From assembly GCA_020631735.1 (NCBI GenBank), contig CM036160.1, positions 4,200,407-4,264,406 of the forward strand: a stretch of DNA of 64,000 bases, read 5' to 3'. The notes beneath the pieces are model-generated. The model saw nothing but the letters and a program-made list of their open reading frames with translations. It did not search any database and was not told the DNA's origin. Every line of letters begins with the position of its first letter. Within the stretch, counting starts at the first letter, position 1. The stretch is from Saccharum officinarum (taxonomy: Eukaryota > Streptophyta > Magnoliopsida > Poales > Poaceae). Below are positions 10,577-20,503 of this stretch, in pieces. The position numbers were made by a program, and so were the translations under genes.

Positions 10577-12554
10577 AAAGGGGAACAAAAGAAAAACGCC
10601 CCCGCGTCGCTCCTCCTAGGGGCGACACGGGCGGCTCCGCACCGCCGCCGCACCAGACCCCCGCACCTCCTGCTTCCCCGTCCTCGCTGCTGCTCGAGCA
10701 CGCGGCCTGTTGCCCAAGACGTTGCAAGGACGGCGGCGGCGAGGCTCCCCTTCTCCTGCATCCTTTCCTCCCTGCGCTCGTGCTTTCGAGGACGGTCGCC
10801 ATCATCGATTCCGGCGGCGCGTCTCTAGCAGTGGCGCGGGCTCACGTGCCAGCGCAGTCACAGCGGGGTGGGCCCTTGCACTAGTGCAGCAGCAGCGGCT
10901 TGGGCTCGTGCGCCAGCGCGAACGTGGCGGCCCGGACATTGCCTCAGGCGTTAGTGTGGGCGCGACAGCTTTTTGTGTCTGCTTGCACCCCCACCTCCTT
11001 CGTCGGAATGAGCGTGACGGGCCGGCCACCACATCCGGTGGCACGGTGGTCGGATTCGGTTGCCCAAAGGCCGGATCTCGTCGACAACTGGCCCAGGGCT
11101 GCGGCATCCGTGCGGTTGGGCCCCGTGCCGGCCTCGTGCGTCGACCCTCCGGCTGCGCGTGTGAGGCTCCCGGTGGCCTGCGCCCTCTGCCCCAGATAAG
11201 GCCGACTACGGGGCAGTGGGCTCGCACTAGCATGGGTTGGCGGCCGGCACGGCCCCCGACGGCCGGATCTACCCAGCCCTGGGCTGGGGCTTTCTGCATC
11301 CCTCCTCTGTAGGACTTTGGAAGGTTGCAGCAAGCGGTAGTTGAGGCTAGGGCGAAAGTCCGGACGGCGACGTCTGTGGACGCCACTACCTCCTTGGAGG
11401 CATCCTCCTCGTTCCTCTTCCCCCATCCTGCTGGCGTGGATGCTTGGCAGTGCACGCCTCCCATCGTCGCGGGCGAGTCCGAGTATGGCTCCACGTGGTG
11501 TGGCGGCGGCGGCCACCTCTCCCTCTCCATGCGTGGACACTTGCCGGTGCGCGCCTCCCACCGACGTGGGCGAGTTCGTAAATGGCTCCGCAAGGCGTGG
11601 CGGCAACCGGCACCCTTCCTTTCGTCATCCGAGCGTGAATGCTTGCCGATGCGCACCTCCCATCATCGCGGGCGAGTCCGAGAACGGCTCCGTGCAGTGT
11701 GGCGGCGACCGGCATCACTTACCTCCCTCCGTCCAGGCGTGGACGCTTGTTGGTGTGCGCCTCCCACCAATGCGGGCGAGTCTGGGAACGGCTCCGCAAG
11801 GTGTGGTGGCGGCCGGTAACCTCCTTTTCTCCATCCAGGCGCGGACGCTTGCCAGTGCGCGCCTCCCATCGTCGCAGACGATTCCAAGAATGGCTCCGCG
11901 CGGTGTGGCGGCGGCCGACAACCTCCCTTTCTTCGTCGAGGTGTGGATGCTTGCTTGTGCACGTGCCTCTCATCATCGTGGGAGAGTCCGAGAACGACTC
12001 TGCGCGGTGTGGCGGCGGCTGGCATCACCCACGTCCCTCCGTCCAGGCGTGGACACTTGCCGGTGCACGCCTCCCACCAATGCGGGTGAGTCCGGGAACG
12101 GCTCCGCATGGTGTGGTGGCAGCCGGCAACCTCCTATTCTCCATTCAGGCGCGGACGCTTGCCAGTGCGCGCCTCCCATCATCGCGGGCGATTCCAAGAA
12201 CGGCTCCACGTGGTGTGGTGGCGGCCGGCATCACCCACCTCCCTCCGTCTAGTCATGGACACTTGCTGGTGTGCAGCTACCCATCAGCTGAAGGCTCGGG
12301 TGAAAACCTCGCTAAGCTCCTGCTTGGCCAACGATGATTACGTGTTGGCGTCATTCACCTCCCTGGAGACATCGTCAAAGAGCTCTTATGTCTTGTGGTA
12401 GTTTTTGCATTTCGCTAGTTTATTTGTGGTTTATGCCACTCCTCGCCCTGGTGCTTGGGCGTTGTTGTTGTTGTCTTCTTCCTCAACTTTGTAATACATA
12501 ATACGAGCCGATTTGGGGCTATATCCCCCCCCCCCCGCGTTGACATTCAAAAAA
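10577..12554 (+). mobile_element. L1-mobilised non-autonomous retroelement with internal minisatellite
   Basis: A 1978-bp GC-rich insertion ending in a short A tail, flanked by a 16-bp target-site duplication (ATAAGCTTGTTATGTT at 10561-10576; ATAAGCTTGCTATGTT at 12555-12570). The long duplication and A tail indicate target-primed reverse transcription. Its 3' end (C-run, then GTTGACATTC and As) resembles the end of the full LINE at 32170-32194 (C-run, GGTGACCTTC, As), so an L1 of that family may have supplied the enzyme. The long ORFs across it on both strands are repeat-derived (Arg/Ala/Ser/Pro, no domain) and I do not accept them as genes. It lies inside the Helitron. Confidence 0.75.
11434..12290 (+). 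repeat. Minisatellite, about nine units of ~103 bp
   Basis: The motif GTGGACGCTTGCCGGTGCGC (with substitutions) recurs at about 11434, 11530, 11633, 11736, 11840, 11940, 12047, 12149 and 12254. Each is followed by CTCCCACC/ATC, GGGCGAGTCCG and GTGTGGCGGCGGCC. The last unit is truncated. Units alternate in subtype (ACCAATGCGGG versus ATCRTCGCGGG), suggesting two-unit amplification steps. Confidence 0.9.
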
Positions 12555-12571
12555 ATAAGCTTGCTATGTTG

Positions 12572-12716
12572 AAGCACCCAGATGCTTTGGCTTCAAGAGC
12601 AGCTGACAACCCAGCCACCAATCCGATGCTGATCTTGTAGCCATCCTTCTCGCTCACCATAGGAGTCAAATGGCTGGTGGCAGGCAGCCCGTGGGTAGAC
12701 AGTTTTGCTCCACTTC
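12572..12716 (-). pseudogene. Captured exon fragment in the Helitron, unidentified gene
   Basis: A minus-strand segment after a good acceptor (TTTGACAG|GAAGTGG at 12717/12716). One frame is open for about 48 residues with a protein-like composition (SGAKLSTHGLPATSHLTPMV, then a Gly/Ala-rich stretch). The parent gene is not recognised. It is cut at its 3' side near the duplicated target sequence of the retroelement. Confidence 0.4.
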
Positions 12717-14536
12717 CTGTCAAAACGCACAAAAGGCAGGGAATGAAAATCAACCACTATGTTATCAATCAGTCGAGTTGTTGACATATAGATTGTTAGT
12801 CTTGGTGATACTAAATTAACTACAAGAAATGATCACGAGCACATGTTTATGGAGATACAAATACAAACACCAATTCTATCAGATAAACAAAGACAATAAA
12901 CAATTATACCTTGCCCACTCTATGTTAGAATCATGTTTGCATCATATCTTTCATGTGCAAAGGGGGAGTTAAAACAGAGGGAAATCAATCGTTTCATATG
13001 CAATAGGATAGCTCAAGGAATTTAATCTATAACCTATCAATTGATCATGAACATCAACGGAAGAAAATACGGTGGTTCTTAAGTAGGCACATGTTTTCAT
13101 CAGTTGGTTCAAAGGTTATTGAGTTGTAGATACTACTACGAAGAGGCCAGGTGATCATACATGTTTTTCTAGCCACTGAATCTCCTACCAACTCCCAGAT
13201 ATTTTTAATGAAATTACCTACTCAAGGCAACATACTTGCAACTTCGCAAGTATCAACTAAATGCATAGATACAGTTACATCCTAACAAAAAAGGCCAAGG
13301 CGAAAGAGAACTGACCTGAATGAACAAATTTATATTGTTGGGGCAATGCATAGCTAGACAGAATACTTTGATGGCTTGCAAAGGAGACACAACAGTCTTG
13401 AATGAGCAAAAATTGCAAAAAATGTCACAACAGTTGTCATATACATACTTGCATGATTAATTTAATCTAGATCCATGTATCAGTCTCAGTGCAACAACAA
13501 AGTATATATCCCGGCCAGACTGTCTCATTGCTGAACCCGCCGAGGGCGTTTGCCTCTACCCCAGCCAGTTGTGCTGGGATGCCTACTCTCCTACAAGGTT
13601 GCCTCCTTGCCAGATCCACCGAGGTCGAGTGCCTAGCCACCTTCTCCCTGGCCAAACGAATTCACTAAGAAAACAAAGTTTTTTGATATCACCGGATAGT
13701 ACAATAAACCTGATCTTAGTAACACACTATTTTGAGTCATACTTAAAGCAGCACAAATAAAATGAAATGTGTTTTTTTTGTAATGTGAATCAAACATCTA
13801 AAAGTCATGTGTTGGTCATCAAGCCATAGAATAAGATTTATAACTCACCCAAAAAGGGTAACATACATAGAGTTACTTACATTGTTTATTACATAGCCAA
13901 GCGTTCTAAGAAAGTGAAATAAAGAAATTTCATATCTAACCCATATACCATCGATCAATGCTTTTTCCTGATGAATCAAATGAGAGAAAAAAATCAGTGC
14001 CGGATTAACAAGTATAAAAATAAATTATAATGGGCAACAGTGATACTTGCCACTTTTTTTTGCCCCTCTTTGAATGCTGCTTCCTTCTCCCATTTTGAGT
14101 TGCTTGTTGCTTTTGTTTGGTCAAGGACTTTTACTGTTGCTTCCTTCTCCCTTTTTTGAGTTGCTTGTTGCTTCTGTTTGGTCAGGGACAATGCATAGAA
14201 ATTCCAAAGACAAGAATGACTTTTTGTCTTTTGAGAATAGGCAAACATGGAACTTAATTTGTACAAAGAAAGCCATGATGGACGATAGGATACTTCACTT
14301 ATGCACATGCGAAAACAAGCATGCAAAGGAAAGGATGGGATCAGATATTCAGATGAGATGTGACCATATTAGATATTGTTCAATGAACCAAAAGTGCTTA
14401 TTCACAGCTCAGCAATGAGCAGTGAGCAGTGCATTGCCATTCAGTTTATTAGTTAGGTGTGCCTCTTGAGTTTGGTTTTAGAAGCATAGTAATGGTAATC
14501 TCTATGTGTTAATGTATATACTGAGAGCACGCAAAC
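12717..14536. other. Helitron interior, intron-like sequence
   Basis: AT-rich sequence without a supported gene. It holds a direct repeat at about 14070-14190 (two ~67-bp units, each with CTTCCTTCTCCC, GAGTTGCTTGTTGCTT and TTTGGTCA). On the minus strand this repeat reads as a Lys/Glu/Ala-rich low-complexity peptide. Probably captured intron. Confidence 0.45.
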
Positions 14537-14621
14537 CTGAAGCATGAAACAGTTCTGATCATGTGCAGCGGACTCCATAATGTTGCCAGGTAGTGAATAT
14601 TCAACATTAGATGCCACTATC
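14537..14621 (-). pseudogene. Captured internal exon (85 bp), unidentified gene
   Basis: Bounded on the minus strand by an acceptor (TTTGCAG|ATAGTGG) and a donor (CTTCAG|GTTTGC). It is open in one frame: IVASNVEYSLPGNIM then ESAAHDQNCFMLQ. Size and borders are those of a normal plant exon. Same strand as the neighbouring captured pieces, so probably from one parent gene. Confidence 0.45.
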
Positions 14622-14768
14622 TGCAAATATTAGCCTATCAAGGAATACTATGTGGGGAAAGGACAGATAATGAAACATTGGAATAGATTGCTTAGTAATT
14701 CTACTCTGGATAGGGAAAAAGATGGATACAGGGCAAAGGAACGTGTGGCTTTAGAATTACCAAATCAC

Positions 14769-14865
14769 CTAGTTTTCCTCAAAATATGAGAAAAAAGTGT
14801 CGCACTCAGAGCATCAGCGTCCTTGGACGCCCATGACAGCTTCCATGCAGTGGCTCCAAAATTTC
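14769..14865 (-). pseudogene. Captured exon, unidentified gene
   Basis: A minus-strand open segment reading FGATAWKLSWASKDADALSA and a few further residues, ending at a plausible donor (ACTAG|GTGATT). It lies about 85 bp from the Helitron 5' end. The parent gene is not recognised; the 5' border is uncertain. Confidence 0.4.
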
Positions 14866-15257
14866 ACCAAAAGTGAAACAAATGCAGGTGGGTAGGACTT
14901 TTTTAGGTGATAAATATTTTACAATTCCTTCGCTCCTTTATAGTATAGATAAATATGGATGTTTCTTTTGTTTGTATGATAAGTGTTGTTGGACGCTTTT
15001 AAGATTGTGGATTATCACGCCCGTGAGAGGTGGTGATAAACTCCATCAATCTATGGGTACCCTTTTATGACGACGTTAATTCCAGATCATCGTGTGGGGT
15101 GCAGGCCAACACCGACTCCGGTCCCTCCTGTAGCGTAACCAGGACGGACGCAAATGTTTTGCACTTCTCCTCGACGTCTCATCATAAACCACTTTTGCTC
15201 TCTCTATCTCTCACAGCGACACAGCTGAATTGAATCAGAGCGGCGGACTGAGATCTA

Positions 15258-15500
15258 GGCCCGGTTTAGATGCAAATTTTTTTGCAAAATAAGTACTGTA
15301 GTGTTTTCATTGTTATTTGATAAATATTGTCCAATCATGGTCTAATTAGGCTTAAAAGATTCGTCTCGTCCATTTCGTCTAAACTATGTAATTAGTTTTA
15401 TTTTTTATCTATATTTAATGCTTCATGCATGTGTCCAAAGATTCGATGTGACGGAGAATCTGAAAAATTTTGCAAAATTTTTGAGGAACTAAACAGGGCC
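15258..15500 (+). mobile_element. Tourist-type MITE, intact
   Basis: Terminal inverted repeats GGCCCGGTTTAG and CTAAACAGGGCC bound 243 bp, flanked by the 3-bp duplication CTA (15255-15257, 15501-15503). It is AT-rich with no coding capacity. A 3-bp duplication and these termini fit PIF/Harbinger MITEs. This copy is the best reference for the family copies at 6.7-7.1, 45.6-46.0 and 46.6-46.9 kb. Confidence 0.85.
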
Positions 15501-15503
15501 CTA

Positions 15504-17690
15504 GTGCAGTTACTACACTACTGCTACTATAACTTAAGCAGTTGTTCGTTTTCACCCATCCGAAGACCATCCAACGGCCCAAACGAACCAAGCGATGCCT
15601 CTCTGATTATGCGCTCGACAACCACTTCATGCGGACACTGGCATCTCGGGTGCACGCCCAATCACTATTCGTGCGCTGCGCCATGTACCAGCGCACAGAC
15701 GCGTGGCGCAAGAAAAGCGGAGACAAGTGATGAGCGTGGAGAGTGGACAGTGAAAAGTGCAGACGCGTGGTGCAAGCGGAAGCCAGGACCGAGCGACGAG
15801 CGTGTGAAGGGTGAGGGTCACGTGGGTTCTGTATCAGAGCTGTTTTTTTATTTACAAATGGCATACAAACTTAAAAATGTGATAACTTTCTTGTGAAGCA
15901 TCATTTTATAATTCCGTTTGCACCAGTGTGTTCATTACAACGAGAACTGTAAAACTAGACCCATGTTGGATATGTTTCGAGATAGTTTACATGTTCATAA
16001 AGTTTTGCACTCAGGTATACAAAGTTTCTAATGTGGTAGTAAAAAGTTTTCAAAAATTTAGTGCAAAGTTTTAAATTACAAAGTTCCATTTTAGATGTAC
16101 AAAGTTCATAGCATCTCAGTACAAAGTTTCAAATGAGTCAGTATAAAATAAAGTTTAAAATTATAAAGTTTTAAATCTTTTGAATTACAAATTTTTAAAT
16201 ATGCTAATATAAAGTTTAAAATTACAGAGTTTTTAAGTTTTAAATATGCTAGTATAAAGTTCCTCAATTTTAAAAACAAAGTTTGAAATATAAAATTTTA
16301 ATTCTTAAAGTACAAAGTTTTTAAAGATGCTAGTATAAAGTTCCTGAATTTAAAATATAATTTTTAGAATTACAAAGTTTTGAATCTTGCATTAGAACAA
16401 AAGTTTATAATGTGTTAGTTTAAAGTTTTGATTCTACCACTACAAAGTTTGTAATGTCAGAGTTTAAAGTTTATAAACTCTAAGTGTAAATTTCTAAATC
16501 TAGCAGCATAAAATTTATAATATGATAGTTCAAAATTTAAACATAGTAGTATAAAGTTTGTAATGTCATAGTTCAAAGTTTATAAATTTTGAGTGTACAG
16601 TTTTGAACCTAGCATTACAAAGTTTGTATTGTGATAGTTCAAAGTTTATAAATTATGATTGTAAAGTTTTTGAACCTCATTACAAAGTTTGTAATATGAT
16701 AGTTCAAAGTTTTTAACCTAGCATTACAAGGTTTATAATGTGATGGTTCAAAGTTTATGAATTTTAAATGTAAAATTTTGAACCTAGCAGTACAAAGTTT
16801 GTTGTGTCGTAGTTGAAAATTTATAAATTCTTAGTGTAAAGTTTTAAACGTGGCAGCATAAATTTTAAAATGTTATAGTTCAATGTTTTGTAGCTAGAAG
16901 TATAAATTTTGCAATATTAAATTTCAAAGTTTTATAAATTATGAGTGTAAAATATTAAACATAGCAATGCAAAGTTATATAATGTGATAGTTCAAATTTT
17001 TGAATCTTGCAGTACAAAATTTTGAACTTAGTACGAAGTTTATATAACTTCATGCATTTTTTAATTTGTTTACCTTGTATTGTTTTTTAAGATATTAATG
17101 ACAACTATTTTAGTATTGAAGAAAACGGAAGCCACATGTGCTTTATACTAGCTATTTGTATGTTGACAAAAAGATGTACTTTTTTCCTCTTTTTTCATGA
17201 TAACCAATTTTATTTTTTCTGTATCGGTTGAATTATCAATCATGTATAAAGTATTATAGAACATAAGGTATATGGATTTTAAAAAATAGTACTTTCACTT
17301 CCATATGGATGTCAAACCATCTCCCCGCCCTTTTCATCTCCTACAAACCCGCTATCTCGAAAGAGAAAAAAAATAGCTCGTAGAATCTAGATGGAAGAAA
17401 AACAGGACAGTGGAAAGTGAAAAGTGGACGGTGGAAAGTAGATAGTGGAAAGCTAGGCATGAGAAAGAAAGAAGAAAGTATGTCAGAAAACGTACGTACG
17501 CTGCTCAGACTGCGGGTGCACGCGCATCGCTATTAATTTGGGTGGACGCGCGCTGCTACTACTGCTGGCGCACACGCGCTGAGTAAGACCCCCGGGTGCA
17601 CAAGCGGCGTGATGGGGAGCGCGCGAGCACCTATGTCTACCAGAGGGCAAGTGTGATCGCGATGGTGATTTGTCTCCACCGTTGGTGCTG
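15504..17690. other. Gene-free region with repeat field
   Basis: No gene seen. A GC-richer shoulder (15504-15840) and another (17500-17650) both contain CGGGTGCACGC and frame an AT-rich repeat array. Around 17410-17455 the short word AGTGGAAAGT recurs several times. Confidence 0.5.
15990..17050 (+). repeat. Degenerate AT-rich tandem repeat array
   Basis: The word TACAAAGTTT and variants (TATAAAGTTT, TTCAAAGTTT) recurs every 20-35 bp. In the better-preserved half (16440-16900) a higher-order unit of roughly 65-70 bp is visible: TACAAAGTTTGTAATGTGAT, AGTTCAAAGTTTATAAATT, then GTGTAAAGTTTTGAACCTAG. Units are imperfect. Possibly the decayed interior of a DNA transposon. Confidence 0.75.
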
Positions 17691-19031
17691 TTGCCTTTGC
17701 AAAATGGGGCCTTCCTTATTAGTACTCTAATGACAATTGTCAGACTTCACCGGGAATTCACACTGGTGACGATCGGAAACGACTCACACGAACTCTGTGG
17801 ACACCGAAGATTTGTGGCTGCTGAAAGACTGCAGCGTTTTCTCTTTCTATTGCCCCTCTTATTCACGGATTACAGCAGATGGAAACTACTAGCACACAAA
17901 GCGCTTCTCTTGCCACGACTATGCCAGAAGAGTCCATCCCCACTACGCACGGCGGAAGAAGCACACCACAACTACGCAGGCTGTGCGAGCTATTCTCGCT
18001 GCACCCACAAATCCGGCACGCAGAGCGTCACAGAGACTGTGGCTCGTGCACGTGCTAACCCAAAGAAATGACACGCTGACAAACTATCATATACGAGATT
18101 TGCTGACAAACAGTACTCAGCGAAAGAGCAGTCCGCCTTTAACAGAAAACAAAGTAGTAATAACAACTGCAGAATAGCAAACAAATATAACATGACGGGA
18201 GCTATGACTGATGTTTGGTTATGTCTTACTGTATGTATTTGATTACCTTTGTGCTCATCGGACGGGCCTCTAAAATAGGTCTGGAAACTCTAGCAGAGAC
18301 GCAGAGTCTACTCTAGCTCTGGCCCTCTCCAGTACGTAAATATTAGTAAACCAAACACACAACAACACTAATGGAGTGTGCGAAGCTCTCATGTTCCAAT
18401 CGTACGAATATGATTGTAATAAATATAGTGCATTAAGTCACAATTATTGAGATAAAAAAGTGCTTAACCAAGGGTGCAACCATCATGCATGTCTGTGTTC
18501 TGCCCCACTTATTTCACAAGGAAAAAAGACATTGCAAATTAAAAGATAGGAATAGCATACTAGGCATATGACAAAAACACAGTATATCAATGGTTTTTCG
18601 TGTCTGTCATCTTGCAGTGAAGGGAGGAAAACACAGCCGTAAGCCCGTAAGAGCATAACATCTGGATTCAGCCATTCAGGGACAAGTGATATGTTTTGTT
18701 TGTCCTCGTTGGGTCTTCGAGCCCTGCACATTTGCTCCATCTCAACCGTCTTTAATGTTCACCTGCTGTCATCAAGAAGACAACACTATGAGGGGGAAAA
18801 AAGACTATTCTTCTATAACAAAAAAATGTACGACGTTCATGAAACTAACTCACTGAGAAACAATAACTAGATAAGACATATATGATCTAACTCATGAAAA
18901 CATGACATATAGAAACACTCACAAATGTCCTAACATACTGTAACTGCAACCATAGTTTATACTGCAAGCAGTGGCATACATTTTCAAAAATTATGTCATT
19001 CCGCGCGAGCCCACTTTCTCATGCAACCAAT
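17690..19031 (-). other. 3' flank of NLR1, duplicated at 50570-51740 and 53126-53210
   Basis: Colinear with the NLR2 3' flank. Shared blocks include GTCAGACTTCACCGG, GTGGACACCGAAGATTTGTG, GACTGTGGCTCGTGCA and GAATATGATTGTAATA. It retains the site that is empty of the CACTA element found next to NLR2. No independent gene was credited; short ORFs are shared non-coding sequence. Confidence 0.75.
18095..18265 (+). repeat. Cluster-dispersed ~170-bp module, copy 1
   Basis: Contains CCTTTAACAGAAAACAAAGT, AATAGCAAACAAATATAACA and TATTTGATTACCTTT. The same module recurs at about 44400-44525, 44690-44775 (partial), 50945-51075 and 57235-57375, always beside a cluster gene. Confidence 0.75.
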
Positions 19032-20117
19032 CTAGAAAGGGCAGAACATTGTGCCTTTGCTCAGTGGCTGGTCAATTTCCTTCAACTCTGGGCAGTAATC
19101 AATATATAAATTTTCTGTGTGTGCAATTGCGTCTGGTCCACCGATTGATTTAAGCTTTGAACAACTAAAAAACTGCAAAGTCTGAAGTGATTTGAGATTA
19201 CTGCTCCACAGGTGGCTAGGAACGGAGAATATGCATTCACAGTTAGAAATCTGCAGTGACTTGAGGGAGGTGAGATTCTCCAGGCAACTAGGAAACCAGG
19301 CAGAGAAATCCCCACAACTCGATAACTTGAGCTTTTTGGAGGGACGATGGTAACAACATTCCACTTTGCCAGTCGAGACTTGAACAATTTATAATCTCCA
19401 AATCCTTCAGAAGAGGAAAACTTCCCAATCTATTAGTTGGCACGGATAACAAGCCACAGAACATAATACAAATTCTCTCAATGGCAGGGAGATATAGGAG
19501 GTCATCTATGGTTTTAAGCTCCTTGCAGAGCTCAATGGTTAGGTGAGTGACAGAGGGGGACTTTCCCATTCTGCTTTGGGCCCCTTCATGGAAAAGGTCA
19601 GTGGATATAGGTTCTGAATCTCTAATAATTGTCAGAGACTCGCAAGAACTGATCTTGAGCTGCTGTAGTAATGGAAGATTCCTCACTTGCAGTTCGATGG
19701 ATTCTAGAGGGAAGTTTGATAAATGTAAGATGGTGAGAGAACTACAATCAATGTTGCCAACAAGATTCCCGGAGTCTTCCAGATACAGCTTCTTTAGGGA
19801 TGGAGCAAACAGGTGTTGTGATTTGATCTTTGGACAATTGGACACACTCATTACTTCAAGGGAACGCAAATCTCTGAACCTCTCGGTTGGTACTGATTCT
19901 AAGCTTCTGCAATTGAAAATTTATATTTTCTTGATGTTAGGCACATAAGCTGGTTGTAGAAATTGTTCGAGGTTTGATAAGTTTCCGCAATCTGTAATTT
20001 CTACATCAGTTATGGACAAGAGAGTGCTATTAGTGCTGTAGTAAATGTGAACCAGCTCTGAGTTTGGGAGAGAATCACCATTATAGTTTTTGAGCTCAAA
20101 TTGACTCTTTTTGTGTC

Positions 20118-20470
20118 TGTTGGAGTTGTTCCAAATTAACTGCAAGATATAGGCCGGGCTTCTAACGGAGCGAAGCGGAGGCCCGTAAAAGCCGAAGGCT
20201 GGGCCCGCGCCCGTGCACACACGGGGGGTGCGGTGGGCGGAGCCCCCCGCGGTACGGTACATATATACCCTTGCTAGGGTTTCTTGGAGACTCGATTCTC
20301 TTGTAAGCCGCCACAGGCGTGTAACCCAAAACTCTTGAGATAGTGAGATTGTTGCTGGCTGGTGCCCGTGGTTTTTCCCCTTCGCATTGGAGGGGTTTTC
20401 CACGTTAAATCGTGTGTCTCCGCTGTGATTGATTTCGTTTTACTTCATATTCCATACGTCGTTCATAACA
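20118..20470 (+). repeat. copia 5' LTR
   Basis: 353 bp, TGTTGGAG...TCATAACA. It carries a TATA box (TATATA, 20262-20267) followed by transcribed-looking sequence. Confidence 0.93.
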
Positions 20471-20503
20471 AGTGGTACCGGAGCTTCGGTTGCTGTAGGG
20501 TTC

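Larger units (their letters stand above)
10116..14949 (-). mobile_element. Non-autonomous Helitron carrying captured exons
   Basis: On the minus strand the element starts TCTATACTATAAAGG (14949), preceded by A. It ends with a hairpin (CACGTGCG-ACA-CGCACGTG, 10128-10146), an 8-nt spacer and CTAG (10119-10116), followed by T. These are the Helitron hallmarks: 5' TC, 3' hairpin plus CTRR, and insertion between A and T without duplication. No Rep/helicase is encoded. Exon-like fragments on the minus strand (about 14769-14865, 14537-14621, 12572-12716) retain splice borders, as expected for host exons captured in the Helitron's own orientation. Removing the 10577-12570 insertion leaves about 2.8 kb. 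The two ends were recognised independently, but pairing them is inference. Confidence 0.7.

Noticed and set aside
10575..12401. Many overlapping long ORFs on both strands, up to about 300 codons
   Set aside because: They follow the 103-bp GC-rich repeat in several frames at once, have low-complexity Arg/Ala/Ser/Pro composition and no domain.
19547..19948. 133-aa plus-strand ORF, and similar plus-strand ORFs across 53.4-55.3 kb
   Set aside because: Antisense shadows of NLR LRR coding sequence.
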